Shown: piece by piece, positions 17,995-26,633 of the stretch
How positions within the stretch are numbered: the stretch's first letter is position 1
How the letters are laid out: every line of letters begins with the position of its first letter
Origin: Desulfuromonas soudanensis
GTDB lineage: Bacteria; Desulfobacterota; Desulfuromonadia; Desulfuromonadales; WTL
Length of the DNA stretch: 64,000 bases
Assembly: GCF_001278055.1 (NCBI RefSeq)
Contig: NZ_CP010802.1
Span: forward strand, 3,658,001-3,722,000
Direction of reading: 5' to 3'
Notes under the pieces: generated by a model
Told to the model about the DNA's origin: nothing
Databases searched by the model: none
The model's input: the letters and a program-made list of their open reading frames with translations, nothing else
Position numbers and translations under genes: made by a program

Positions 17995-18412
17995 TCTGGA
18001 ACAAGAATCCTCTCGTTTAGTCAATATCAGTCAAGAGCAAAGAGATACATTGGCTGAAAAAATTATGTATAAAAAATCTTTATCTGCTGAGGACAGACAG
18101 GAGATATTTTTTATCCTTACTGGCGATTGGAATCCAAAGTCTTTTTTCCGAAAAACTAGAGGCCCCAAATTTAAGGGGTCCAACTTAAGAGCTCTTGCTG
18201 AGGATGTCGAAAAACTAGAAGAAACAGGTATAAAATTTCCCAATAAAACTTTACAGTCTGAGCTTGGTGAAAAACATCATCTACAAGGAACCAATGAGGT
18301 GTCTCTTGCTACGTTCACTAACAATCTCAAGAGCGGTCAGAAGTCTTTACGGGAGCTCAGATTGTTCCTAGAAATCGTAGAAATACGTAAAGACAGAAAA
18401 AACTTGAAGTAA
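17981..18412 (+). CDS. Hypothetical protein overlapping integrase end
   Basis: A 143-residue, charged, mainly helical protein of unknown function. It starts at an ATG inside the integrase 3' end (14-base overlap), which suggests translational coupling. A stretch FILTGDWNPKSFFRKT and a lysine-rich C-terminus are seen; no domain is recognised. The tight coupling to the integrase suggests a role in element maintenance or recombination control, but this is only context. Confidence 0.55.
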   Translation: MKTDDLEQESSRLVNISQEQRDTLAEKIMYKKSLSAEDRQEIFFILTGDWNPKSFFRKTRGPKFKGSNLRALAEDVEKLEETGIKFPNKTLQSELGEKHHLQGTNEVSLATFTNNLKSGQKSLRELRLFLEIVEIRKDRKNLK

Positions 18413-18525
18413 ATAATTCGACGCAAATTACTTGAATAGCGCGGACAAAAACCCTGTGTCACAATGCTTCAAGCATGTGCATGGGGTTTTTATTTTCAGC
18501 GTGAAAAAACAAAAAAGGGGAAAAC

Positions 18526-18729
18526 ATGGAAAGGATTGGACCAATGAGAACAGACAGACTTGTCAGACGGAAAGAACTTATTGAAATTGTTGGATATTCA
18601 GCATCTAGTATTTGGCGAAGAATTAAGGATGGAAGTTTCCCGAACTCTGTACGTCTCGGTCCGTCCGCAGTTGCTTGGAGATTGTCGGAAGTGGAAGAGT
18701 GGATGCGTTCACGTCAGTCAGTGAAATAA
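18526..18729 (+). CDS. AlpA-like helix-turn-helix regulator / excisionase
   Basis: A 67-residue DNA-binding protein with the AlpA/MerR-like winged helix: LVRRKELIEIVGYSASSIWR, then a basic recognition part RIKDGSFPNSVRLG and the closing WRLSEVEEWMRSRQ. Such proteins control integrase genes or act as excisionases in P4-like elements. The ATG follows AAAAAAGGGG; a second ATG seven codons in is a possible start. Confidence 0.85.
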   Translation: MERIGPMRTDRLVRRKELIEIVGYSASSIWRRIKDGSFPNSVRLGPSAVAWRLSEVEEWMRSRQSVK

Positions 18730-18761
18730 CTCAGTGGAGGGCAGATGATTGGAAAGTCAGT

Positions 18762-19625
18762 ATGGGTATTTATGATTCAAAGGATACAATCGATAAAATA
18801 GAATTTCTCACCTATCTCGACTTTAATGTGTTGAAGAAATTATTGCCAATCGAAAAAATGAAAACTGAATGTATACAAATTTTATTATTACCAGCGGGGG
18901 GAAAAGCCCGATTGTGGGGATATAAATCAAAAATAATTATTACAGTGCCGACCAAAAAATGCTTTGAATTATTAACGTTGTCGGGATTGGAGAAAGAAGA
19001 TTATGTAATTTCATATATTGAGGCTGCAATGGATGTTTACAAAGAGAGCAAACATGAAGCAATGTTTGAGAGTTATAAATTACAGAATCTAATAAGAAAA
19101 AAATATACACCGAAAAATATAATTCTTGATTATAGAGGTTCAGACAATTCGACAAAATTTGCAACAGAACATGGTAAATTTTCAGAACAAACAGGATATT
19201 ATGGAAGCAATAGTTTAATATTTGTTGTTTATGCAAGAATTTCTAAAATAAATGCTCAACCTTGCATCCACTCAGAATTTAAAATACGTGGAGGTAAAAA
19301 TATAAAAAAAAGGCTTGGAATTGAGACTTTCAATGATTGTTATTTTCTCGACATCAAACAAGAATATAACAATCTAATGGCCTTATATATTGTTTTTGAA
19401 GAAATCGACACTCAGAAGCTTGGAAAATGGATTTTAGGTTGGGGCAGAAAGAAGAATTTCACAAGACGACAAAATATTAGCATTGATATTGCTGCAATAA
19501 CAATGATGAACTCTGCGAAGGTTGAAGGCATCAGAACCGCAGCTCAACTTGCGGGGTGGTTCAAAAATGAAAAAAAAGAATTAATTCCCAAGTCGGGGCG
19601 AAGTCTAATTGGGATAAAAAAATAA
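18762..19625 (+). CDS. Island protein, possibly related to phage/plasmid replication (II/X-like)
   Basis: A 288-residue AT-rich gene. The part around residues 145-200 (TGYYGSNSLIFVVYARISK, then CIHSEFKIRGGKNIKKRLG) resembles the YxGS...VYxK...E pattern of rolling-circle replication proteins of the phage II/X family, and the position after an AlpA-like gene fits a replication module. The catalytic tyrosine and His-hydrophobe-His motifs of such enzymes cannot be pinned down by eye, so this is a weak assignment. The start at 18762 follows GGAAAG; the frame is open further upstream, overlapping the AlpA-like gene. Confidence 0.45.
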   Translation: MGIYDSKDTIDKIEFLTYLDFNVLKKLLPIEKMKTECIQILLLPAGGKARLWGYKSKIIITVPTKKCFELLTLSGLEKEDYVISYIEAAMDVYKESKHEAMFESYKLQNLIRKKYTPKNIILDYRGSDNSTKFATEHGKFSEQTGYYGSNSLIFVVYARISKINAQPCIHSEFKIRGGKNIKKRLGIETFNDCYFLDIKQEYNNLMALYIVFEEIDTQKLGKWILGWGRKKNFTRRQNISIDIAAITMMNSAKVEGIRTAAQLAGWFKNEKKELIPKSGRSLIGIKK

Positions 19626-19951
19626 TGTTAGTGCAATCGAATTGCAGATTTAGCGTTGAGGTAACCCTATAACAATATACTACTCTTTTTGTTGTCTCAC
19701 CTACATCACTGTTTTTACTGACAAATAATCAATCGATTATCTTTCAGGCTTATGGCATTTTAAACAGCCACAAGAATAATTTCATAAATGTTTCGGATTT
19801 TGTCTTATTCAAGTTCATATCAGAGAGTTAAAGCGTTACATCCGACAAGGCATATACTCTTTATTTTTTAGTTAAATAGGGCTTTTATATTTCTTTTGTT
19901 TTCAGCAATTCCTCGATGGTTAAAGGCATCATTACATAAGGAAAACAGGGC
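19626..19951. other. AT-rich intergenic stretch
   Basis: 326 bases of low-GC sequence between the unknown island genes. No RNA gene, strong hairpin or credible open frame was recognised; the promoter of the following small gene presumably lies at its end. Confidence 0.5.
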
Positions 19952-20221
19952 ATGACCACAAGCACGAGTTATAAGAATAAAAATATTTCTGCAACTGAAG
20001 ATGCTTTGGTTGACGCTTCAAAGCTTCTTTCCCGTCTTTGCAAGAGTCGTAAGGCAGCTATGAGGCTCCAGGAAATCATTAATTTGACTGGTAAGGTGGC
20101 GAGTCTTTCAAGGTCTTTGCAGTCACAAGACTCAGATCACGACGGACCAGATGGCTATGGTGACCCGAACCATTATTCTAAAATAAGCGAAGTGAAACGC
20201 AAAACTCATCTTGTCAGATAA
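19952..20221 (+). CDS. Small hypothetical island protein
   Basis: An 89-residue protein. A helical segment (about 15-60, with DALVDASKLLSRLCKSRKAA and MRLQEIINLTGKVASL) precedes a hydrophilic, probably disordered tail rich in Asp, Gly and His. AAGGAAAACAGGGC precedes the ATG, which supports translation. No family is recognised. The 3' end of this gene is partly echoed at about 20.87 kb (GCTATGGTGACC-GAACC), suggesting an old local duplication. Confidence 0.5.
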   Translation: MTTSTSYKNKNISATEDALVDASKLLSRLCKSRKAAMRLQEIINLTGKVASLSRSLQSQDSDHDGPDGYGDPNHYSKISEVKRKTHLVR

Positions 20222-20420
20222 AAACATCAGTCCATCAACAGCTAACAACCTACCTTTTCAGCGCCTCCTTGCTCTTCAGATTGCATTCAAATGCATGATG
20301 CTCACGTTTTCTTGCTTGAGAGCTTTTATTGCGACGGCAGGGTGTTTTAAACATTCTGCTTTGATGCTAATTCTTGACGAAGAAAATTGTACAATCAATG
20401 ATTTGGTTAACGTTTAAAAA

Positions 20421-20831
20421 TTATTTATTAAATACAACAAAAAACATGCAACATGTTATCAATATTACGCAAAATATAAAAATAAATTTGCCACTTTTAT
20501 TATCCACGTTTTCATTTTCTTTGTCTAAGTCAGAAGTATCCTTTCTAGACACTATGTTAACTTCACCAATTTCAGGTAAATTTTTCCCACAGTACCGGCA
20601 AACTACAGCTTCTGGCTTGATAATTTCTGCGCAATATGGACATTTTTTCATACCATCAGCTAGAAGCTGATTTTCAGTAGGTTTCAATATAATTGCATGG
20701 AATATTGCAACAATGAACAGGCCAGATCCGTAAAACCACCACAAAAAAACATTACGTCCCTTACTAGAGGCAATAACAGCTGGAACAATTCCTATTATAA
20801 TACTGATAAAAATAATGTGTGTTATTTCCAC
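20421..20831 (-). CDS. Membrane protein with a zinc-ribbon motif
   Basis: A 136-residue protein with two hydrophobic helices at the N-terminus (about 4-22 and 29-50), a central zinc-ribbon [20 protein letters not shown] with its second CxxC completed by CRYCGK, and a C-terminal membrane helix (about 113-134). This layout matches widespread small zinc-ribbon membrane proteins of unknown role found in phages and islands. The start is GTG with AAAGGA seven bases before. Confidence 0.65.
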   Translation of the reverse strand: MEITHIIFISIIIGIVPAVIASSKGRNVFLWWFYGSGLFIVAIFHAIILKPTENQLLADGMKKCPYCAEIIKPEAVVCRYCGKNLPEIGEVNIVSRKDTSDLDKENENVDNKSGKFIFIFCVILITCCMFFVVFNK

Positions 20832-21185
20832 AAAAAAATCCTTTAAGAGAAATTAAACAGGTTGCTATGGTGACCAGAACCTTCCGGAAGAATTAGCAAG
20901 GTTTATTACAGAACGAATTTCATTCGATATTTTTTGACAGGAAAAAGCAACTCAGAACCAAGCTTATAAGCCCCTGGCTTTGCTTGTGAGTGCATCCGAT
21001 TACATAATGTAGACATTCTCTTGCTTAATAGAGTTTAGCGTCAGGTGGCATTGCATCTGACACAACCGTAGAGACGCTGTGGCAACGCCAAATACACATG
21101 TAAAAAACATCGAGATTCAAGACAAAGTTCATGATAAGTGGCGGTAATGAACGCAGCGGAATTGCCGACCGAGTTCAGCGCCTTG
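20832..21185. repeat. Non-coding stretch with a diverged dispersed repeat
   Basis: 354 bases without a gene. The block GAGTGCATCCGATTACATAA continuing through AGACATTCTCTTGCTT (about 20987-21032) recurs with about three quarters identity at about 27168-27212, and more weakly at about 20278-20320. The part near 20868 also echoes the 3' end of the small gene ending at 20221. This looks like decayed duplicated sequence inside the island. Confidence 0.4.
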
Positions 21186-22251
21186 TTATGCATTTTTTTG
21201 ATCCGGCATTATAGCTTCTTTTATTATTCTATTTATTGACTGTTGTTTTTCTTTAATTTGACGGTCAATTTCTTTATGTTCGTCCAATAAATATTTGATG
21301 GTTTTTACTATTTTAGTTTGTTCAGTTATTTCTGGCAGTGGTACTCTAAAATTTAAAAGTTCAGAAGATGATACTTTAACCATAGTCTGATTTTTTCCCT
21401 TTGCGACATATTTAAAATACAATCTGCCAATGAAAGAATTGAAAAGGTATGCAATATATTCCTTGTTGACTCTTGATTCATCAAATTCAACCTTAATATA
21501 TAAATCAGGATATATTACATCTTCCTCAACCTCTTCACAGACAATAGACGCTAGGCCAACTAAATCAACCGTATTACCTCTGCTGACAAAAAAGTCATCT
21601 TTTTGAATAAAAAAATCTTCAATATTATTACAATTTTGCTCAGTTGTTTTTGAAGGTTCAATTTTTAAAATGGCATTTGTAGTGATGTGCTCTTGACCCA
21701 AAACAGGGATGCCTTCACCGCCTTCCATAGATAACGGACTCCAGCCATTTTTGGTGGAATTGATGAAGTGACCCAGTGTCTCAATACAGTCAATTTCAGA
21801 ATAAAGAATACTTTGAAGGTACTGCATTTTATTCCAACGTAGACTGCATCTCAAACCTGAGTTGTATTTGCTTATACTTCTAAAAGAGATTGGTAAAATG
21901 CTGGTGTTATCATTACTTAACATTTCATCAAGGTTAATTTTAAAATGAGTTGAAAACGCATTATTTATTATTTTTCTAGGTTCTTCCTTTAATTTAAGTA
22001 GACATTCTATTTCAGATTCTAGCTTCCAAATATCTCTCAAAAATTCCTTTTGTTCGGTTGGGCCGAAGAAAGGGATTTTTAAAAGCTTTAAATGGTCTGC
22101 GTTTAAGCCTGGTTGACCTTTTTTACGATATGCTAAATCTTTTATTTGAAATTGTACGTATTCACTTCTTATTAAGTAATAAAGAAATTTTTGCGAATAC
22201 ATCTCATTACTTCGGAAAATATAAACGTGTTCGTTTACCATTACTTCATTA
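21186..22251 (-). pseudogene. hsdS: Specificity subunit (HsdS-like), C-terminal part cut off by IS
   Basis: The continuation of the gene whose N-terminal part lies at 23528-23901. Joining the parts after removing the IS and one TTA duplication restores an in-frame 478-residue protein across PINEVMVNEHVYIF. This part holds the rest of the first target-recognition domain (GQPGLNADHLKLLKIPF), a helical spacer with LLKLKEEPRKII, and the second target-recognition domain ending with the spacer IDRQIKEKQQSINRII. An ATG generated near the IS end could still give a shortened product, but it would lack half of the first recognition domain. Confidence 0.85.
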
Positions 22252-22312
22252 TGAGGTAAGTTGAAAAAATCGGACACCAATGTTAAGAAATCTATCTTAC
22301 GGAGGTGTCAAC

Positions 22313-22633
22313 ATGACAAGAGGTTCTAATGGCCGCTATTCGAAGGAATTTCGCATTGAGGCCGTAAAAATGGTGGTTGAAGGAGGTGTCGCTGTCTATG
22401 AGGCATCGCGCCAGTTATCCCTGCCGAAATCCACCCTTGAGAATTGGGTAAGGGCGTTCAAGGCCGGAAAGCTCAGTAATATCGGTGGCAAAGGCCAACA
22501 GCGCCCGCTGACCGAAGTCGAGCTGGAACTTGACAGGGTTAAACGAGAACTGGCCCAGGTCAAGCAGGAGCGCGACATCCTAAAAAAAGCCGCCGCGTAC
22601 TTTGCCAAGGAGTCGCTGCCCGGTACGCGGTAA
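22313..22633 (+). CDS. IS3-family transposase OrfA
   Basis: A 106-residue DNA-binding part of the transposase. It has a helix-turn-helix (KEFRIEAVKMVVEGGVAVYE, then LPKSTLENWV) and a C-terminal leucine-zipper helix (LDRVKRELAQVKQERDILKK). GGAGGTG precedes the ATG. Just before the end, at 22582-22588, a run of seven A followed by G provides the -1 frameshift site that joins it to OrfB. Confidence 0.93.
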   Translation: MTRGSNGRYSKEFRIEAVKMVVEGGVAVYEASRQLSLPKSTLENWVRAFKAGKLSNIGGKGQQRPLTEVELELDRVKRELAQVKQERDILKKAAAYFAKESLPGTR

Positions 22634-23493
22634 TAAATCAACTTCGACCTGAGTACTCTGTCCCTCTGCTCTGCCAGAGCCTGGAGGTTTCACCCAGTGG
22701 CTATTACACCTGGCTGAAGCGCCCGGACTCACCTCGGCAGAAGGAGGAGGCACGGCTCGCAATCGAAATCAAGGCGGCTCACAAAAGAAACCGGGAAACC
22801 TACGGTCCCGAACGATTACAAACCGATCTCGCCGAGCATGGCGTTCAGGTCGGGGTCCATCGGATCAAGCGAATCCGCAAGAAACACGGGATTCGTTGCA
22901 AGCAGGTGAAGAAGTTCAAGGCGACAACAAACTCCAACCATTCACTGCCTGTCGCCGAGAACCTTCTGGACCAAAACTTTGCTGTCGAAGCTCCCAACCA
23001 GGTCTGGGTAACTGACATTACTTACATCCCCACCGCCGAAGGCTGGCTGTATCTGGCCGGGCATAAAGACCTCTTCACCGGAGAGATCGTGGGATATGCG
23101 ATGGGCGAAAGAATGACGAAGAATCTGGTGAGTCAATCCCTATTCCGTGCCGTGTCAGTCAAGCGCCCGGCGACCGGGTTGATCCATCATTCGGATCGGG
23201 GCAGCCAGTATTGCGCCTTGGAGTTTCAGAAACTACTGAAGCAGTTCAATATGCAGACTTCGATGAGCCGCCGAGGTAACTGCTACGACAACGCCCCCAT
23301 TGAGAGTTTCTGGGGGACACTGAAAAACGAATTGGTCCACCATCGTCGTTACGCCACCCGGTGGGAAGCGATGCGAGAAATCACGGAGTACATCGAAATC
23401 TTCTACAATCGTCAAAGGCGCCAGAAGCGGCTGGGCTACCTGTCGCCTGCTGCCTACGAACAGGAATATTACAAAGAGCTAAGCGCAGCATAA
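22588..23493 (+). CDS. IS3-family transposase OrfB (made as OrfAB by -1 frameshift)
   Basis: The -1 frame relative to orfA is open from the A7 run through 23493. It encodes the HTH_21-like region (PEYSVPLLCQSLEVSPSGYY) and the rve integrase core, with the catalytic acids in WVTDITY, HHSDRGSQY and NAPIESFWGTLK. No independent ribosome site is evident near the frame's start, so the functional product is the fused OrfAB of about 393 residues. An internal GTG at 22906 begins the part with the full catalytic core. Confidence 0.92.
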   Translation, partial: SRRVLCQGVAARYAVINQLRPEYSVPLLCQSLEVSPSGYYTWLKRPDSPRQKEEARLAIEIKAAHKRNRETYGPERLQTDLAEHGVQVGVHRIKRIRKKHGIRCKQVKKFKATTNSNHSLPVAENLLDQNFAVEAPNQVWVTDITYIPTAEGWLYLAGHKDLFTGEIVGYAMGERMTKNLVSQSLFRAVSVKRPATGLIHHSDRGSQYCALEFQKLLKQFNMQTSMSRRGNCYDNAPIESFWGTLKNELVHHRRYATRWEAMREITEYIEIFYNRQRRQKRLGYLSPAAYEQEYYKELSAA

Positions 23494-23527
23494 GAACTTT
23501 GGTGTCCGCTATTGACGACCGACCTCA

Positions 23528-23901
23528 TTAATCGGAAAATTGAAATTGACAAAACAGCATTTTCCAGTTAAAGCACCATCCTTGCAAACAAGGATATCAT
23601 CTTGTTTTACCATTCCTTTTTCAGTCGTATTGTAAAACTCTAGTGGAACAAGAGGCATATTAGTTAGGTTTATTTTTCCGTCTTTTCCAATTTGTTCACC
23701 ACCAAGACTCAATGCGACTTCTTCATCTTCGAAATAAACAATTCCACCCTTGGGCCTGCTGCCTGATTCAAATAATGACAGACAACCTAGAAGCTTGACC
23801 AGTTCTCTTGAGGTTTTTGGGGCATCTTTTGAAAAACAAAGACGGAGGTTAGCGTTACTAGAAAGTGATGAAAGTTTGACTGTTGCTTTTACTACTCCCA
23901 T
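23528..23901 (-). pseudogene. hsdS: Specificity subunit (HsdS-like), N-terminal part cut off by IS
   Basis: The first 124 codons of the S gene of the restriction-modification locus. The start ATG overlaps the end of the RM gene by ten bases and has AAAGGAAG before it, showing translational coupling. The segment LEFYNTTEKGMVKQDDILVC leads to DGALTGKC, a typical first target-recognition domain. The frame runs into the IS and stops shortly after. The specificity protein is therefore not made whole. Confidence 0.87.
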
Positions 23902-26633
23902 ATTACTTCCTTTCTGATATTGTCTAATATGGTGAGTAATTTAGTAGAGCGAAGCACAATGTCATCACTTTTGTAGCGAGAAAGTACACCGCTTTTGAAA
24001 TGGTTAATCAATTCGGAATCTGTTCTTTCTGAATATTCAGTTTTTAATTTGTCGCCGTCATAATAGGTTTCAAAAATTAAAGTGACTTGGTCTTTCTCTG
24101 CTTCTAGATTCTCAATTTTTCCAATTTGCTCTTTAATATCAGTTTCAAGGCTTTCGATTTTCTTTTTTTGTAGTTCAGTTTCCTTTGAAGCCATTTTATT
24201 TTCTAAGGCTTCAAGGACTTTCTTGCTCTCAGCCAAAAGGTCGTTTAAGATTTTCAGGTTTTTATCGTAAGAGGAAATGATGTCATTAGCATCTATTTGA
24301 TAGGGTGCATATTCCAAATCGTACAAGTCGTTTGGCATTGGTTTTTCGCCACGTTTTGTTCTTTTGTAGCCGATATTTTCAGCCTCTGCCATAAAAATGT
24401 CATAGTCTAACTCTTTAGCTACTTCTCCAAAAACCCACCAAGCATTATAAAAACCAAAGACATTAGTTTCTCTCTCAAATTTTGAGATGTTGTCTATTTC
24501 ATCCATGTATTTTATTAAAAACTCTTTTGGCGTTAACTTTTCATCTTCGGGCGTTAAATAATCTTTTAAAAAGCGATAAATATTGGCCTTGATATTCTCA
24601 AAGTTTTCTTTTTCAAGGTCATCAACTACATCTTTTGCCCACTTTTTATTAATCTTTTCTTCATTGACGAAATATTTCACATAGTCTGTAACCCGTGTTT
24701 TTAGAAAACTCCATTCTTTGCCGTGCTTGTCCCAAAGTGTGTTCCATTTCTCTACTTGCTGTTTGGTTTTCTTTTGAGCAAACAAAAGGCTAGTTTTGGT
24801 TGAAGTAAACGGCTCAAACGTAATCTGCGGAAGGCTTACGATTGCCTTTACATTAAAGTATTTGAAGAGAAACAGGCGGATATACTTATTTTCCGTGGTG
24901 TCAAAAACACTTTCGGGCAGAACAACACCTAAGCGACCACCTTCTTTCAAAAGTTGGTAATATCGTTCAATAAACAAGTTTTCGGAATTCCTTTTGTCTC
25001 CAAAAACGAATACATTTTTTACTTCTCGTTGAGTTTGTGTATCTAAATCAACGCTGAAGGGTGGATTACTGATAGCCACATCAAACTTTGCATTAACTTC
25101 TTTGTCGTTGTACAAAGTTTCAGGCGTGGCAGTTTCTAAAAAGTTGGGCGATGTTTCTTTTACATAAAAGCGAAATGGAAGCAATCCGTCTTTTACGAAA
25201 ATATTGGTTGAGCCGTCACCATGTAAAATCATATTGACCTTTGAAGCCGTGCCTAAGTCAAAATTGATTTCAGAACCGTATAAATATTCTCTTGCCCATT
25301 TGTTCTCGGCATAATCAGGTGAAAAAAGCTCTTCAAATCGTTGTTTAATTTGTCGGCTTGATTTGAGTTTTTCTTTTTGTTTGTATTTCAATTCTTTGGT
25401 GATGAGTTTCATAGCCTCGACCAAATAAGTTCCACTTCCTGCCGAAGGATCAATAATCAAAGGTAATTCACGGTCATTATTAAGTCGGTCGATTGCCAAG
25501 CTGTCAAGTTGTAAAGCATAAAGTAAAAAATTTACAATTGGTGTTGGTGTAAAGAATTGACCTTTATTTTGTTTAAAACCATCTCTAGTGATAGTTTCAA
25601 AAAAGTCGCCAAGAATGTCTTTACCGTCTAATGAACTACGACCTTCTAAAAATGAAAAATTCTCCAACGCCTGTACAGTGTAAATCAGTTTGTTTAGAGG
25701 AAACTTGTTACGGTTGGTCACATTGTCATCATCAATTTTTTGCTGTTCCGATACATTGAGTTGATCTTTTAAAGCCCGTTTGTAAAGTTTGTTTATTCTG
25801 TCATAAACCTTTTCTGAACTTTCAACGTTATTACCATATTGATAAATCTGAAAATCATATTCCTCTTCGTCTTCTTTTTCGTATTCATCCTGGACTTTGG
25901 CAAGAATTATATTTACAAGGGAATAAAAAATTTCACTGTCGTTTGTTCCACCACCGCCCCAAAGCACGTTATGTAAGTTTCTTCCCAAACCTTCGATTTC
26001 TTCACGATTTATTTTGTTTCTTAAGTCGTGCTTTTCGTGCCCTTTGATTAATGGTTGTTTCTTAGGTTCTCCATAACCTGCGGTTAATTCTATGCCGATG
26101 GAGATGAACCCATCATTTTCCCAATCGCTGTAATTACGGTACTTTTCAAAATCAATAATGATTGCCTTGTCTAAAATTCCCTCGTCTTGCAAGTCGGCTG
26201 TGTAATAAACCAAATATCTAACTTTGGTTTTAAAATCTTTTTCTTCCGCTTGGGCTAACGAAAAAAGTTGCCCTTCAATTTCCGATTTGTCTTTCTCGAA
26301 TTTGTCAGGTGCTTTGGCTTCAATAAAAAAGAATGGATTGCCTTCTTCGTCCTTAACGATGATGTCAATTCTTGGCGAGAGTTTTCCGTGTCCCGCTTTT
26401 ACTGAATATTCCTTTTCAATTTCAATGTTGTCAGGTTTATAGTCGAGTTCGTTTACTAATCGGTCAACGAGAAATGCCCGCACAATTTCTTCGTCACCAG
26501 TCAATGACTTCAAAACTCTGTTTAGCTTTATTTTCTCGGAATATTGAACTGTCGCTTTGTCAGTGTTGATTTTGGCAACACGGTTTTTCTGATTTTGCAG
26601 CTTCTGCTCGATTAATTTTATCCATTCTTTCAT
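23892..26633 (-). CDS. Fused restriction endonuclease-methyltransferase (type I-like M with HSDR_N nuclease)
   Basis: A 913-residue cytoplasmic enzyme. The N-terminus has a PD-(D/E)xK nuclease of the HSDR_N kind: SPRIDIIV (D90) followed by FFFIEAKAP (E105, K107). The middle is an N6-adenine methylase of the HsdM type: GQFFTPTPIVNFLL, SAM motif I DPSAGSGTYL (about 394) and catalytic NPPF (about 523). A C-terminal coiled coil (about 810-870) likely docks the S subunit. No helicase/translocase gene is present, so the layout (R-M fusion plus separate S) resembles BcgI-type enzymes more than classical type I. With S broken by an IS, activity is doubtful. GGAAAAAAA precedes the ATG. Confidence 0.82.
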   Translation of the reverse strand: MKEWIKLIEQKLQNQKNRVAKINTDKATVQYSEKIKLNRVLKSLTGDEEIVRAFLVDRLVNELDYKPDNIEIEKEYSVKAGHGKLSPRIDIIVKDEEGNPFFFIEAKAPDKFEKDKSEIEGQLFSLAQAEEKDFKTKVRYLVYYTADLQDEGILDKAIIIDFEKYRNYSDWENDGFISIGIELTAGYGEPKKQPLIKGHEKHDLRNKINREEIEGLGRNLHNVLWGGGGTNDSEIFYSLVNIILAKVQDEYEKEDEEEYDFQIYQYGNNVESSEKVYDRINKLYKRALKDQLNVSEQQKIDDDNVTNRNKFPLNKLIYTVQALENFSFLEGRSSLDGKDILGDFFETITRDGFKQNKGQFFTPTPIVNFLLYALQLDSLAIDRLNNDRELPLIIDPSAGSGTYLVEAMKLITKELKYKQKEKLKSSRQIKQRFEELFSPDYAENKWAREYLYGSEINFDLGTASKVNMILHGDGSTNIFVKDGLLPFRFYVKETSPNFLETATPETLYNDKEVNAKFDVAISNPPFSVDLDTQTQREVKNVFVFGDKRNSENLFIERYYQLLKEGGRLGVVLPESVFDTTENKYIRLFLFKYFNVKAIVSLPQITFEPFTSTKTSLLFAQKKTKQQVEKWNTLWDKHGKEWSFLKTRVTDYVKYFVNEEKINKKWAKDVVDDLEKENFENIKANIYRFLKDYLTPEDEKLTPKEFLIKYMDEIDNISKFERETNVFGFYNAWWVFGEVAKELDYDIFMAEAENIGYKRTKRGEKPMPNDLYDLEYAPYQIDANDIISSYDKNLKILNDLLAESKKVLEALENKMASKETELQKKKIESLETDIKEQIGKIENLEAEKDQVTLIFETYYDGDKLKTEYSERTDSELINHFKSGVLSRYKSDDIVLRSTKLLTILDNIRKEVIWE

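Larger units (their letters stand above)
22252..23527 (+). mobile_element. IS3-family (IS150-type) insertion sequence, complete
   Basis: 1276 bp from TGAGGT to ACCTCA. The terminal inverted repeats align without gaps: both begin TGAGGT and share CGGACACCAA at the same distance (position 20 inward). A 3-bp target duplication TTA flanks it (22249-22251 and 23528-23530). It carries overlapping-frame orfA and orfB with a frameshift A7G site and an intact DDE triad, so it may be active. Its GC content is host-like and clearly higher than that of the island, indicating a later insertion. Confidence 0.93.

Noticed and set aside
23892-26633. Classical type I restriction system (HsdR-HsdM-HsdS)
   Set aside because: No helicase/translocase gene is present; the nuclease is fused to the methylase, so the classical label does not fit.
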